From an uncultured Lachnospira sp. (lineage in GTDB: Bacteria > Bacillota > Clostridia > Lachnospirales > Lachnospiraceae), in NCBI GenBank assembly GCA_946186125.1, contig CAMHLZ010000012.1, positions 1 to 64,000 of the forward strand: a stretch of 64,000 nucleotides of DNA, read 5' to 3'. This document shows, piece after piece, positions 9,186 through 16,735 of the stretch (positions within the stretch are counted from its first letter, which is position 1; each line of letters opens with the position of its first letter). Below the pieces are notes generated by a model. The model did not search any database. It saw only the letters and a list, made by a program, of their open reading frames with translations, and was not told the DNA's origin. Position numbers and translations under genes: made by a program.

Positions 9186-9217
9186 TTGACATATTATCGG
9201 TATACCGATAATATAAT
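9186..9217 (+). promoter_or_regulatory. Promoter with a perfect 24-bp palindromic operator
   Basis: TTGACA (9186-9191) and TATAAT (9212-9217) are 20 bases apart, and a perfect 24-bp palindrome (9191-9214, half-site TATTATCGGTA) fills the spacer and touches both boxes. A protein bound there would block or distort the promoter. Without the IS66 relic this promoter would lie directly in front of the HTH-nucleotidyltransferase operon, so the HTH protein is the likely ligand. The long spacer with central dyad also resembles MerR-type promoters, but no MerR gene is nearby. Confidence 0.65.
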
Positions 9218-9218
9218 A

Positions 9219-9226
9219 TTAAGAGG
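9219..9226. repeat. Target-site duplication, left copy
   Basis: TTAAGAGG immediately outside the left end of the IS66 relic is repeated exactly outside the right end. Eight bases is the duplication length known for IS66-family elements. Confidence 0.9.
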
Positions 9227-9916
9227 GTAAGCGCAGAATAGCAGCCCGTTCCACAAATTACTCTTTTTATGAGATAATATATCTTGCTACCAAAAAGTAT
9301 TTACTTCCCGTTTTTAACAGGATGCATAAAAAACTGTTAAAACGAGATATCATTTACGCTGACGAGACAACCTGTCAGGTGTTACGCGAAGATGGAAAGG
9401 AAGCACAGTCAACTTCCTATATGTGGATTTATTCTACCGGAACAGATGGCCTTCCTGTTGTTTTATATGAATACCAACCGGGAAGAGGTGGTGCATATCC
9501 ACAGGAATTCCTGAGTGGTTTTCGTGGAAAACTACAGTGTGATGGTTATCAAGGCTACAATAAAGTAGAGGATGTTCAGTTAATCTGCTGTAGTGCACAT
9601 GCCAGAAGAAAGTTTTATGAAGCACTTTCAGCAGAGAAGAAGAAAACCCTTAAGCTGTTGGATGTGAATTCCAAGGAAACAATCAAGGAGCCTGAGATTC
9701 CTCAGAAAGACCTTGAAAAATATATTCCTGCTGAAATAGGAGTGGCTTATTTCAATAAACTCTTCTATTTGGAGAAAACCTATAAAGATTTATCTCCTGA
9801 AGAGCCTCAGGGGTAATTGATGTGGAAACAGTTACGGTTGAGAATCATCCGGAACTGCCACTTAGCAAAAAATAAAGTAACAGGTAAGTATGTGCGTTGT
9901 ATTATTCATCGCTTAC
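9227..9916 (+). mobile_element. Internally deleted IS66-family insertion sequence (690 bp)
   Basis: The ends are imperfect inverted repeats: the left reads GTAAGCGCAGAATAGCAG and the right, reverse complemented, reads GTAAGCGATGAATAATAC. GTAAGCG is the usual IS66 tip. A perfect 8-bp duplication flanks it. Inside, only parts of the IS66 transposase remain, and no tnpA or tnpB accessory genes are left, against about 2.5 kb for a full element. Both ends survive, so it could in principle be mobilised in trans. It separates the palindromic promoter from the ribosome site of the next operon. Confidence 0.92.
9322..9816 (+). pseudogene. IS66 transposase remnant (tnpC)
   Basis: The 164-residue fragment carries the middle of the DDE transposase: MHKKLLKRDIIYADETTCQVL with the first catalytic Asp, then KLQCDGYQGYNKV with the second, then CSAHARRKFYEAL. 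Homology-like sequence begins a little upstream in frame (PVFNR before the ATG). The protein breaks off at LSPEEP. In another frame just downstream, ending at TAA 9873-9875, I read IDVETVTVENHPELPLSKK, which looks like the authentic IS66 transposase C-terminus. An internal deletion has therefore removed the segment with the catalytic Glu, and the N-terminal half is also gone. Confidence 0.9.
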
Positions 9917-9924
9917 TTAAGAGG
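9917..9924. repeat. Target-site duplication, right copy (overlaps ribosome site)
   Basis: This is the second copy of TTAAGAGG. It contributes the AGAGG of the ribosome binding site AAGAGGTGATAAGT in front of ATG 9933, so the duplication preserved the translation signal of the downstream gene despite the insertion. Confidence 0.9.
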
Positions 9925-9932
9925 TGATAAGT

Positions 9933-10457
9933 ATGGATTTTATTACAGAATTAAAAAAACAAAATATGAGTATTAGAATTTGTTCTCAAAAAAGTGGAAT
10001 TCCTTATGCGACACTTTATCCAATAATAAAGGGAAAAGTAGACATTGGAACATGTGCATATTATACGGTTGAAAAACTAGCCAAAGCTTTAGGTTATCGC
10101 CCTGATCAAATAGTATACCATAAAGAAGACTTCCAAACTTTTAGAAATAATCTTCATCATCAAATTAAAAGAGATGAATTACAAACAGTACTTAGTATAA
10201 TTGAAAATGAAGATGTTGAGTATTATAGGTTCCATAGCGATTTTATTAAAATGATGTATCTTGTTGCAACAGTTGATTATATTAGTAAAAAATATGATAT
10301 TCCATTATGTGATAAATATAATGATATACGGCTACTAAAGCTAGAACAACCGTACTTTGTCGGAGATTCAGCATTAATAAAAAATGAAAGCAGGCAAGTT
10401 ATTAAAGAATTTTCTAAGTATAATATCATTGAAGGAGATTTATATGATGCTGTATGA
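9933..10457 (+). CDS. HTH-domain protein, putative antitoxin/regulator of a two-gene defence-like module
   Basis: This 174-residue protein has an N-terminal XRE-like helix-turn-helix (about residues 5-58: NMSIRICSQKSGIPYATLYPIIKGK ... VEKLAKALGY) and an uncharacterised C-terminal region of about 110 residues. ATG 9933 is chosen over GTG 9924 because AGAGGTGATA precedes it at normal spacing, whereas GTG 9924 lies inside that ribosome site. It overlaps the nucleotidyltransferase gene by 14 bases, so translation is probably coupled. The arrangement (regulator first, nucleotidyltransferase second) resembles AbiE-like and MNT-type toxin-antitoxin pairs. By analogy it may bind the 24-bp palindrome at 9191-9214. 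Function is inferred from architecture only. Confidence 0.75.
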   Translation: MDFITELKKQNMSIRICSQKSGIPYATLYPIIKGKVDIGTCAYYTVEKLAKALGYRPDQIVYHKEDFQTFRNNLHHQIKRDELQTVLSIIENEDVEYYRFHSDFIKMMYLVATVDYISKKYDIPLCDKYNDIRLLKLEQPYFVGDSALIKNESRQVIKEFSKYNIIEGDLYDAV

Positions 10458-11157
10458 TAAAAAAATAACAAAAGAAAATGCATATTTTATTATTAATCAA
10501 TTCGCAAAAGAATACAGAAAAGAACTTGGGAAAATCCCTGGGGAAATAATAATTGTAGGTGGTGGTAGTATTATGTTAAATTATAAATTTAGAGATACTA
10601 CACAAGATTTTGATGTGATATTAAGAACTTCATCAGAAATTAAAGATGTTATCAAGAAATTTGCAGATAAATATGAATTACCAAGGGATTGGATGAATTC
10701 AGACTTCAAAAATACTATATCGTATTCTGATAGACTTTCTGAAGTATCAAAACATTATCGAACACTTAATAATGGAACACTTGAAATACGGACTGTTTCT
10801 GGTGTTTATTTAATAGCAATGAAGCTGAGAGCACATAGGGATTATAGAAATGATATTTCCGACGCAATAGGTATTTTGATTGAGGAAATGGAATCTGGAA
10901 ATTCAATTTCTTTTGAAGATATTCAAAATGCATATAAACGATTATATGATAATGATTTACCTTCAGGACTAATAGAAAGATTAAACATAATTTATAATAT
11001 GAATATCAATGAACTGAAATCCTATTATAAAAAGCAATTGTTATTAGAAAAAGAAATAGGTTCACGGGTTATTTCATATATCGACAATGGTGCACACATA
11101 AATACCCATAATGTCGATTATGTCATAAATAAAATTAAAGATAAAATGAAAAAGTAA
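10444..11157 (+). CDS. Nucleotidyltransferase-fold protein (DUF6036/AbiEii-like), putative toxin
   Basis: The N-terminal half has the minimal nucleotidyltransferase signature: IIIVGGGSIMLNYKFRDTTQDFDVIL, that is G-G-G-S followed by D-x-D in QDFDV. The later segment AMKLRAHRDYRNDISDAIGIL is typical of the DUF6036/AbiEii-like group. Such enzymes transfer nucleotides to RNA or protein partners in several abortive-infection and toxin-antitoxin systems; the substrate here is unknown. I choose ATG 10444 (GAAGGAG at 10431-10437) over the upstream ATG 10384, which lacks a ribosome site and would overlap the HTH gene deeply. It gives 237 residues. Confidence 0.75.
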   Translation: MMLYDKKITKENAYFIINQFAKEYRKELGKIPGEIIIVGGGSIMLNYKFRDTTQDFDVILRTSSEIKDVIKKFADKYELPRDWMNSDFKNTISYSDRLSEVSKHYRTLNNGTLEIRTVSGVYLIAMKLRAHRDYRNDISDAIGILIEEMESGNSISFEDIQNAYKRLYDNDLPSGLIERLNIIYNMNINELKSYYKKQLLLEKEIGSRVISYIDNGAHINTHNVDYVINKIKDKMKK

Positions 11158-11158
11158 G

Positions 11159-11210
11159 CCCACCTTCAACTATTCGCAAAACAACAGTTTAACGAATAGT
11201 TGAGGGTGGG
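11159..11210 (+). terminator. Strong stem-loop after the HTH-nucleotidyltransferase operon
   Basis: CCCACCTTCAACTATTCG (11159-11176) pairs with CGAATAGTTGAGGGTGGG (11193-11210), an 18-bp stem with one G-T pair and a 16-base loop. It starts two bases after the operon stop codon. There is no T run, so it may act as a 3'-end protecting structure or a factor-assisted terminator rather than a classic intrinsic one. Confidence 0.6.
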
Positions 11211-11242
11211 AATTACATACATTACCAAGGTCTGCCTATTAT

Positions 11243-11701
11243 CTAATTATTTATATATTTTTTATCAACTTCAACATCATACCCAGTTACACGTAATATC
11301 ATCATAGTTAGTTTGCTGCCTGGGCGGCTGCTCGAACAACTACCCGGATTTAAATACATAACGTTGTGCTCATCAGTTACATTATATACATGAGTATGTC
11401 CTGAAATAATAATATCTGATTTTGGAAAATTGTATGGTAAATTTCGTATATTATGAATTAAATAAAAATTAAGCTTATCAATACGAAATGCCAATGTATC
11501 AGGAATATTAACTGCCCAGATTCCTTTATCACAATTACCTTTAACCATATACATTGGTGTTCCGATTGATTTAATTTGCTTATAACATTTCTCAGTACCA
11601 AAATCACCTGCATGAATTACATAATCACAACTCTTAATAATATCAACGCAATCTTGGCATAATTTACCATGTGTATCAGAAATAACAGCTAATTGAATCA
11701 T
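11243..11701 (-). CDS. YfcE-type metallophosphoesterase
   Basis: This is a small metal-dependent phosphodiesterase or phosphatase of the YfcE/MJ0936 group. The full metal-binding set is visible: SDTHG near the N-terminus, HAGDF, KGNCD and SGHTHV, ending with the family-typical YLNPGSCSSSRPG. I start at ATG 11701 (MIQLAVISDTHG) because GGAGAT lies just upstream; the longer ORF-track start has no ribosome site. It gives 152 residues. It is the first core-type gene after the accessory region and is on the opposite strand. Confidence 0.88.
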   Translation of the reverse strand: MIQLAVISDTHGKLCQDCVDIIKSCDYVIHAGDFGTEKCYKQIKSIGTPMYMVKGNCDKGIWAVNIPDTLAFRIDKLNFYLIHNIRNLPYNFPKSDIIISGHTHVYNVTDEHNVMYLNPGSCSSSRPGSKLTMMILRVTGYDVEVDKKYINN

Positions 11702-11790
11702 ATAAATCTCCATTCCGCAGACGCTTTGTAGCGACACAAATTGATGTATGAAAACTTGATTACAAGTATAATATCATACGATATACCTAC

Positions 11791-11820
11791 AAATACCCAC
11801 GGATATTACCGTGGGTATTT
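11791..11820 (-). terminator. Intrinsic terminator, perfect 12-bp stem
   Basis: AAATACCCACGG and CCGTGGGTATTT are exact reverse complements around a 6-base loop, with T tracts on both sides. It lies just downstream of the YjfB-like gene on the minus strand and probably ends the long minus-strand operon. Confidence 0.8.
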
Positions 11821-11833
11821 GCTGTCAACATCA

Positions 11834-12043
11834 TTAAACAGTAATGTCAATATTTTGTCCCAGGTATGGAGTGACAGATTGTTCCATCATTTTTACCATA
11901 CCGGCACCTTCTGCATCAGCCATATCAAGTTGTCCTGATAAAACCTTTAATCCTACGGCTTCCTTTAACGAACCTAAATCCGCACTGTTAATAGCATCAA
12001 TTGTGCTTGCCATAGAGATACTTGAAATACCTCCAATACCCAT
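11834..12043 (-). CDS. YjfB-family putative motility protein
   Basis: This 69-residue protein resembles the YjfB family (annotated as putative motility protein): a hydrophobic Gly/Ser-rich start (MGIGGISSISMASTIDAIN), the middle GLKVLSGQLDMADAEG and a C-terminal MEQSVTPYLGQNIDITV. ATG 12043 has GGAGGG seven bases upstream, so it replaces the longer ORF-track start. Family members are found in flagellated and some non-flagellated Firmicutes and their role is not settled. No flagellar genes are in this window. Confidence 0.7.
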   Translation of the reverse strand: MGIGGISSISMASTIDAINSADLGSLKEAVGLKVLSGQLDMADAEGAGMVKMMEQSVTPYLGQNIDITV

Positions 12044-12073
12044 ATATATCCCTCCTTCCAAATAAAATAAACT

Positions 12074-12802
12074 TTATAATGTAATCTGATTTGGCCATCC
12101 CTCAATATTCCCATTAAGTATAGCCGTAAACAATCTGTTTTTAACGCCGGGATTATCCAAATTTATTTGTCTAAGCAAATTTTTAACATACCCTCTCTTT
12201 GTATTACCATCGGCAATACACGGATTTTTTATAATCGGCAAATCATATTTATTCGAAAAACCGATAATCTCAGATTCGCTGATTAACATCAAAGGTCTTA
12301 TTAATGTTAAACCGGTTTTATCCCAGTTTGTAACGGGTAAGAATGTTGAAAACCTGCCTTCGTACATAAGTGAAAGCATCATAGTTTCTATAAAATCGTC
12401 TTTATGATGAGCATATGCAACCTTACTACATCCAAGTTCAAGAGCTTTTTCATTTAATGCACCTTTTCTGAGTTTAGAACAAAGTGAACACGGATTAGAT
12501 TCTTTTCGTTCATCAAAAACAATTGATGAAATCTTCGTCTCCACAACGTGTAACTTTACATCTAATTGTTTACATAAATTATTTATGTAAACATAATTCA
12601 TATTCTTCGAACCCAAATCAACCAGAATAGCTTCAAGATTATAATTTACAGGATAAAACTTTCTTAAACCTGACAGTGCATATAACAAGGTAAGACTGTC
12701 CTTTCCACCCGAAACACCAATTGCAATCCTGTCATCATCATTAATCATATTATACATATCAATGGCCTGACGGGTATAACTGTATAAGCGCTGTAACTTC
12801 AT
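12074..12802 (-). CDS. TtcA-like tRNA 2-thiolation PP-loop ATPase
   Basis: This is a PP-loop ATPase of the TtcA/TtuA group, which adenylates and thiolates tRNA bases. The PP-loop motif IGVSGGKDSLTLLYAL lies near residue 30. The iron-sulfur or sulfur-carrying Cys pair CSLCSKLRKG and the third Cys in KNPCIADG are present, as is the AYAHHKDDFIETMMLSL helix. The 242-residue length fits the short TtcA-like form. Which tRNA position is modified cannot be told from sequence. It follows the cytidylate-kinase-like gene by 23 bases in the same operon. Confidence 0.85.
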   Translation of the reverse strand: MKLQRLYSYTRQAIDMYNMINDDDRIAIGVSGGKDSLTLLYALSGLRKFYPVNYNLEAILVDLGSKNMNYVYINNLCKQLDVKLHVVETKISSIVFDERKESNPCSLCSKLRKGALNEKALELGCSKVAYAHHKDDFIETMMLSLMYEGRFSTFLPVTNWDKTGLTLIRPLMLISESEIIGFSNKYDLPIIKNPCIADGNTKRGYVKNLLRQINLDNPGVKNRLFTAILNGNIEGWPNQITL

Positions 12803-12825
12803 ACTTAAAAACTCTCCACAAATAA

Positions 12826-13440
12826 TTACAAATTGACATAAGTTGCGATTAAATCAACCGTTTTATCTATACCAATCCTGCCACTGTCTACACACAAATT
12901 ATAAGTTGAAGCCCTGCCCCATTCCTTATTGCTGTAATAATTATAATAATTTGCACGACGTTTATCTGTTTTAATAATCATATCTTTAGCTTTATTAGGT
13001 TTTAAGTCATATTTCTTTGAAATTCTTTCAATTCTTTTATCAAGATCAGCACATATAAAAACACTAAAAACGTTTTCCATATCCTCGAGTGCATAATCTG
13101 CACATCTTCCAACTATAATACATGTTTCTTTTTCTGCAATCTTTTTAATTGTATCAAATTGAGCAAGAAAAACCTTTTGATTAATCGGCATTTCTATCAT
13201 GGTCTGAGGGTTATAAATACCGGCATATGTATCCATTACCATTGAATATAAGAAACTGTTAGTAGGTTTTTCATCATGCATTTCAAACATTTCCTGACAT
13301 AAACCACTTTCCTTGGCAGCTAATTCTAACAGTTCTTTGTCATAACATTTGATGCCCAATTTTTCTGCAAGCTTAATTCCGATTTCCTTTCCGCCACTGC
13401 CAAATTGTCTTCCAATTGTAATAACAAAATGTCTATCCAT
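12826..13440 (-). CDS. Cytidylate kinase-like P-loop kinase
   Basis: The 204-residue protein begins DRHFVITIGRQFGSGGKEIGIKLAEKLG, a P-loop of the cytidylate-kinase-like family common in Clostridia. IVGRCADYAL and the lid-like RISKKYDL...DKRRANYYNYY segment also match. These proteins are related to Cmk, but their true substrate is not established. ATG 13440 is chosen because GGAAGGG precedes it with good spacing; GTG 13446 is the alternative. It is co-directional with the TtcA-like gene. Confidence 0.8.
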   Translation of the reverse strand: MDRHFVITIGRQFGSGGKEIGIKLAEKLGIKCYDKELLELAAKESGLCQEMFEMHDEKPTNSFLYSMVMDTYAGIYNPQTMIEMPINQKVFLAQFDTIKKIAEKETCIIVGRCADYALEDMENVFSVFICADLDKRIERISKKYDLKPNKAKDMIIKTDKRRANYYNYYSNKEWGRASTYNLCVDSGRIGIDKTVDLIATYVNL

Positions 13441-13535
13441 AATCACTCACCCTTCCTTTCGTATGAATACCCAAGAGTTAATTATATTTTAATTATATAA
13501 TATTTTAATAAAATTAACAAGAAAACAGTCCAAAA

Positions 13536-14447
13536 TTAAAGAATTGTAAGTAGTTTTTGGAAATAATCAGGCAAATCACTTTCAAATTCCATATACTTCT
13601 GTGTACGCGGATGAATAAAGCCCAATACTTTAGCATGTAACGTCTGGCCTGTAAGATTATAAGCTGATTTTGCCGGTCCGTAGACATCATCTCCTAAAAG
13701 CGGATGGTGTATGCTTGACATATGAACTCTTATTTGATGAGTTCGTCCTGTTTCCAGTCGACATTCAATATGCGAAAAACCCTTCATATTTTTTAATACT
13801 TTATAATGAGTAACTGCATTTTTACCATTTTTATAATTTATAGCCATCTTTTTTCTTTCAATAGGATGCCTTCCGATTGGAGCATCTACTACTCCTTCTG
13901 CATCTTTAAATGTATTATAAACAATAGCCTCATAACGTCTGGTAATGGAATGATTTTTAAGTTGCAAAGCAAGACAATTGTGAGAAAAATCATTTTTGCA
14001 TACAACAAGAAGACCGGTTGTATTACGGTCAATCCTATGTACGATTCCAGGTCGTAATACACCATTAATGCCAGATAAATCATTTTTACAATGATACATA
14101 AGTGCATTTACAAGAGTTCCTGAATAATGGCCTGGTGCAGGATGAACAACCATTTCTTTAGGTTTATTGATAATAATAACATCTTCATCTTCATATACAA
14201 TATCAAGCGGAATATCTTCCGGCAATATATCTGGTTCACTCGCCTCAGGAATTGAAAAATGAATTATATCATCCTTAGAACATTTATAATTAGACTTTAC
14301 AGTCTTATTATTTACTAATACAATCTGTTCCTTGATTATTTTTTGAAAATAACTCCTGGAAATGTCAGGATATATTTCAGATAAGACTTTATCAATCCTC
14401 AGGTTATTCATATTTTCTTCAACAGTATAAAACACATCTTCTGCCAT
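13536..14447 (-). CDS. rluD: RluD-family 23S rRNA pseudouridine synthase
   Basis: The enzyme converts uridine to pseudouridine in RNA, in RluD's case in 23S rRNA helix 69. An N-terminal S4 RNA-binding domain (about residues 10-60, RIDKVLSEIYPDISRSYFQKII) precedes the catalytic domain, with GIVHRIDRNTTGLLV holding the catalytic Asp and LETGRTHQIRVHM near the C-terminus. ATG 14447 is preferred over GTG 14453 because AAAGGA at the end of lspA fits its spacing. It directly follows lspA, the widespread lspA-rluD arrangement. Confidence 0.9.
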   Translation of the reverse strand: MAEDVFYTVEENMNNLRIDKVLSEIYPDISRSYFQKIIKEQIVLVNNKTVKSNYKCSKDDIIHFSIPEASEPDILPEDIPLDIVYEDEDVIIINKPKEMVVHPAPGHYSGTLVNALMYHCKNDLSGINGVLRPGIVHRIDRNTTGLLVVCKNDFSHNCLALQLKNHSITRRYEAIVYNTFKDAEGVVDAPIGRHPIERKKMAINYKNGKNAVTHYKVLKNMKGFSHIECRLETGRTHQIRVHMSSIHHPLLGDDVYGPAKSAYNLTGQTLHAKVLGFIHPRTQKYMEFESDLPDYFQKLLTIL

Positions 14448-14453
14448 ATGCAC

Positions 14454-14987
14454 TTATCCTTTAAATTTTATAATCATATTTAAATCGTCTTCTTTAATAC
14501 CAAATAACATAATAATAAATAGTACTGCAGTTGCAACGGTTACATAACAGTCAGCTACATTAAATACCGGAAAATCGATTGCTTTTAGATAAATAAAGTC
14601 TACAACATATCCATTTGTAATACGATCAATAAAATTGCCAATAGCTCCTGCAATCATAACTACTAAAACCCATTGCAATGCTAAAACATTTCTTTTTGAA
14701 TTAACTCGGTTTAGCACAACTTCTGTTCTGAATAGAATAAAAATTATCATTATCAGGACAACTATAGTAAATATAGTAAACAGATGAATCTTACCGGAAA
14801 AAATCCCCCACGCAGCTCCGCGATTTTCCAGATATCTGAATTGTAACACATCATCTATCAAAGAATATGCTTCTTTATTTTTTAAACGAATAACTGCCAA
14901 ATTTTTTGTATACAAATCAAGTATCAAAAGAATTGCTCCAATTAAAAACCAACTGCAGATTTTAATTATACGTTTTAAATTATTCAC
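14454..14987 (-). CDS. lspA: Lipoprotein signal peptidase (SPase II)
   Basis: This membrane aspartyl protease cleaves signal peptides of prolipoproteins. Four membrane segments are evident. The signature ENRGAAWGIF and the two catalytic Asp, in GNFIDRI and NVADCYV, are present. I choose GTG 14987 (MNNLKRIIKICSWF) since GGAG lies six bases upstream; the ORF-track TTG 14999 lacks a ribosome site. That gives 177 residues. It sits between aroB and the pseudouridine synthase in a tight operon. Confidence 0.93.
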   Translation of the reverse strand: MNNLKRIIKICSWFLIGAILLILDLYTKNLAVIRLKNKEAYSLIDDVLQFRYLENRGAAWGIFSGKIHLFTIFTIVVLIMIIFILFRTEVVLNRVNSKRNVLALQWVLVVMIAGAIGNFIDRITNGYVVDFIYLKAIDFPVFNVADCYVTVATAVLFIIMLFGIKEDDLNMIIKFKG

Positions 14988-15002
14988 TGTCTGCTCCAAT
15001 CA

Positions 15003-16088
15003 TTACACTATAATATTCTTAACAGCCATTAACATATCTTCTCGCGTAACAGTTTTATCAATGACTGCCTTACCAATTCCATCGATGAGAATAAATTTAA
15101 TTACTCCTGAATCCATCTTCTTATCATTTAACGTGGCAGATACAACCTGTTCTGCATCTATTCCATTAGTATCTGTTGGTAAATCATACTGCTTTATAAG
15201 ATCTATTCCATTATTATATTCTTCACATGAAATCATATTCTTTTTTACTGAAATCTCTAAAGCTGCTTTCATGCCGATTGCAACACATTCTCCGTGCAAT
15301 AATGAAAAATCCTTCAATTTTTCAACAGCATGACCGATAGTATGTCCAAAATTAAGAGTTGCTCTCTCACCTTTTTCAGTAAAATCATTCTCCACTACCT
15401 CTTTTTTGGCATAACAGCTTGTAGTTACAATATATTCTAAAGCAGCTTCATCCAATGTTTTAACTTTATCTATGTTATCATTCAGCCATAGGAAGAAATC
15501 CCTGTTACGAATAAAACCGTATTTTATAACTTCTCCGATACCTGAAATGAATTCGCGGTTCGGAAGTGTTTTTAAAGAATTAAGATTAATGTATACCAAC
15601 GAAGGCTGCTTAAAAGCACCAACCATGTTTTTATACCCCTTAAAATCTACACCTGTTTTTCCACCTATACTGCTGTCCACCTGAGCAAGTAAAGATGTAG
15701 GAATCTGTATAAATCTAATTCCTCTCAAATATGTTGCTGCAGCAAAACCGGTCATGTCTCCCACTACTCCACCGCCAAGTGCAATTAACATATCATTTCT
15801 ATCGAATTTCTCTTTTATTAAAACTTCATAGATTTCATCTATCATGTCAAGATTTTTACTTTTTTCACCGGCAGGAAATTCAAATAAAATACATTTACTA
15901 CACAAACTGCTTACAATATCCCTGACTTCTTTAGCGTATATAGGTCCGACATTTGATTCAGTAACTATACATATTTTCCTTTTCTTAACGTCAAACTTAC
16001 TTATTTCATCACTTAACATATGCCATGAATTATTAATAATAATGTCATAGCATGGCTGTTCGTTATATAATACATTTATCCTTTTCAT
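15003..16088 (-). CDS. aroB: 3-dehydroquinate synthase
   Basis: AroB catalyses the second step of the shikimate pathway, turning DAHP into 3-dehydroquinate with NAD and a divalent metal. The NAD-binding GGGVVGDMTGFAAATYLRG, the metal ligands in EVIKYG, NFGHTIGHAVE and LHGECVAIGM, and the substrate-binding SSIGGKTGVD are all present. The start is ATG 16088 (MKRINVLYN), preceded by GAAAGGAT; the longer ORF-track version adds a non-homologous leader. The length of 361 residues is normal. No other shikimate gene is in the window; aroB inserted between sepF and lspA is a local arrangement. Confidence 0.94.
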   Translation of the reverse strand: MKRINVLYNEQPCYDIIINNSWHMLSDEISKFDVKKRKICIVTESNVGPIYAKEVRDIVSSLCSKCILFEFPAGEKSKNLDMIDEIYEVLIKEKFDRNDMLIALGGGVVGDMTGFAAATYLRGIRFIQIPTSLLAQVDSSIGGKTGVDFKGYKNMVGAFKQPSLVYINLNSLKTLPNREFISGIGEVIKYGFIRNRDFFLWLNDNIDKVKTLDEAALEYIVTTSCYAKKEVVENDFTEKGERATLNFGHTIGHAVEKLKDFSLLHGECVAIGMKAALEISVKKNMISCEEYNNGIDLIKQYDLPTDTNGIDAEQVVSATLNDKKMDSGVIKFILIDGIGKAVIDKTVTREDMLMAVKNIIV

Positions 16089-16168
16089 TGTCAAAATCCT
16101 TTCAAAAATGATAAAACTGTCACATATAATAGAATTATTGTGACAGCTTATAAAAATCTTAATCAATA

Positions 16169-16711
16169 CTAAATAAGATCTGAAGATCCATCCAGTGTTC
16201 CGTCAAGTAATTCAGGTAAATCTCCTGAAATCTCTACTGAACTAGGTGTAACTATAAATATGTAATTCGATACTTTTTGAAAATTACCATCAAGTGCGTA
16301 ACATGAACCTGATGCAAAATCGAATATTCTCTGAGCCAGTTCAACATGTAAACCTTCAAGATTCAATATAACAGCTCTTTCTTTTATCAAAGTATCTGTA
16401 ATGTCCTTTGCATCATCTACAGATGTAGGCTTAATTACACATACTTCCATACCATTTCTGCTCTTCATCGGAACAACATTTGTATTCCTCTGGGACTTCA
16501 TCCTTGCCGGTTTTGCCGGCTCGCTTAATGATAAATCATCATCTTCCTCATCTTTTTCTCTGACTCTTGTAGATTTTAATGGCTTTTTCTTAGGAAATCT
16601 TATCTCTTCAATTTCCTCTGTCTCATCATAATCACCGTCAATATCATCAAAATCGTCATCATCATCATTAAGACGAAGTAAATCTAAAAATCCATCTGTT
16701 AATTTTCCCAT
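16169..16711 (-). CDS. sepF: Cell division protein SepF
   Basis: SepF anchors FtsZ to the membrane and aligns protofilaments at the septum in Gram-positive bacteria. The 180-residue protein has an N-terminal amphipathic membrane-targeting helix (MGKLTDGFLDLLRLN), an acidic linker of about 60 residues (DDDDFDDIDGDYDETEEIEE) and a C-terminal globular domain (about residues 85-170) with RAVILNLEGLHVELAQRIFDFASGSCYALDG. A GGAGG site precedes the ATG. It follows yggS, as in many Firmicutes division clusters. Confidence 0.93.
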   Translation of the reverse strand: MGKLTDGFLDLLRLNDDDDDFDDIDGDYDETEEIEEIRFPKKKPLKSTRVREKDEEDDDLSLSEPAKPARMKSQRNTNVVPMKSRNGMEVCVIKPTSVDDAKDITDTLIKERAVILNLEGLHVELAQRIFDFASGSCYALDGNFQKVSNYIFIVTPSSVEISGDLPELLDGTLDGSSDLI

Positions 16712-16735
16712 TTATAACAACCTCCACGTATATTC

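Noticed and set aside
9186-9217. MerR-regulated resistance promoter
   Set aside because: The spacer geometry fits, but there is no MerR-type gene or efflux or metal-resistance gene nearby; autoregulation by the adjacent HTH protein is simpler.
9322-9816. Functional IS66 transposase
   Set aside because: It lacks the N-terminal domains and the catalytic Glu region, and the true C-terminus is in another frame after an internal deletion.
11844-12065. Plus-strand ORFs 11741-11938 and 11844-12065
   Set aside because: They are antisense to the YjfB-like gene and its terminator, without ribosome sites or recognisable domains.
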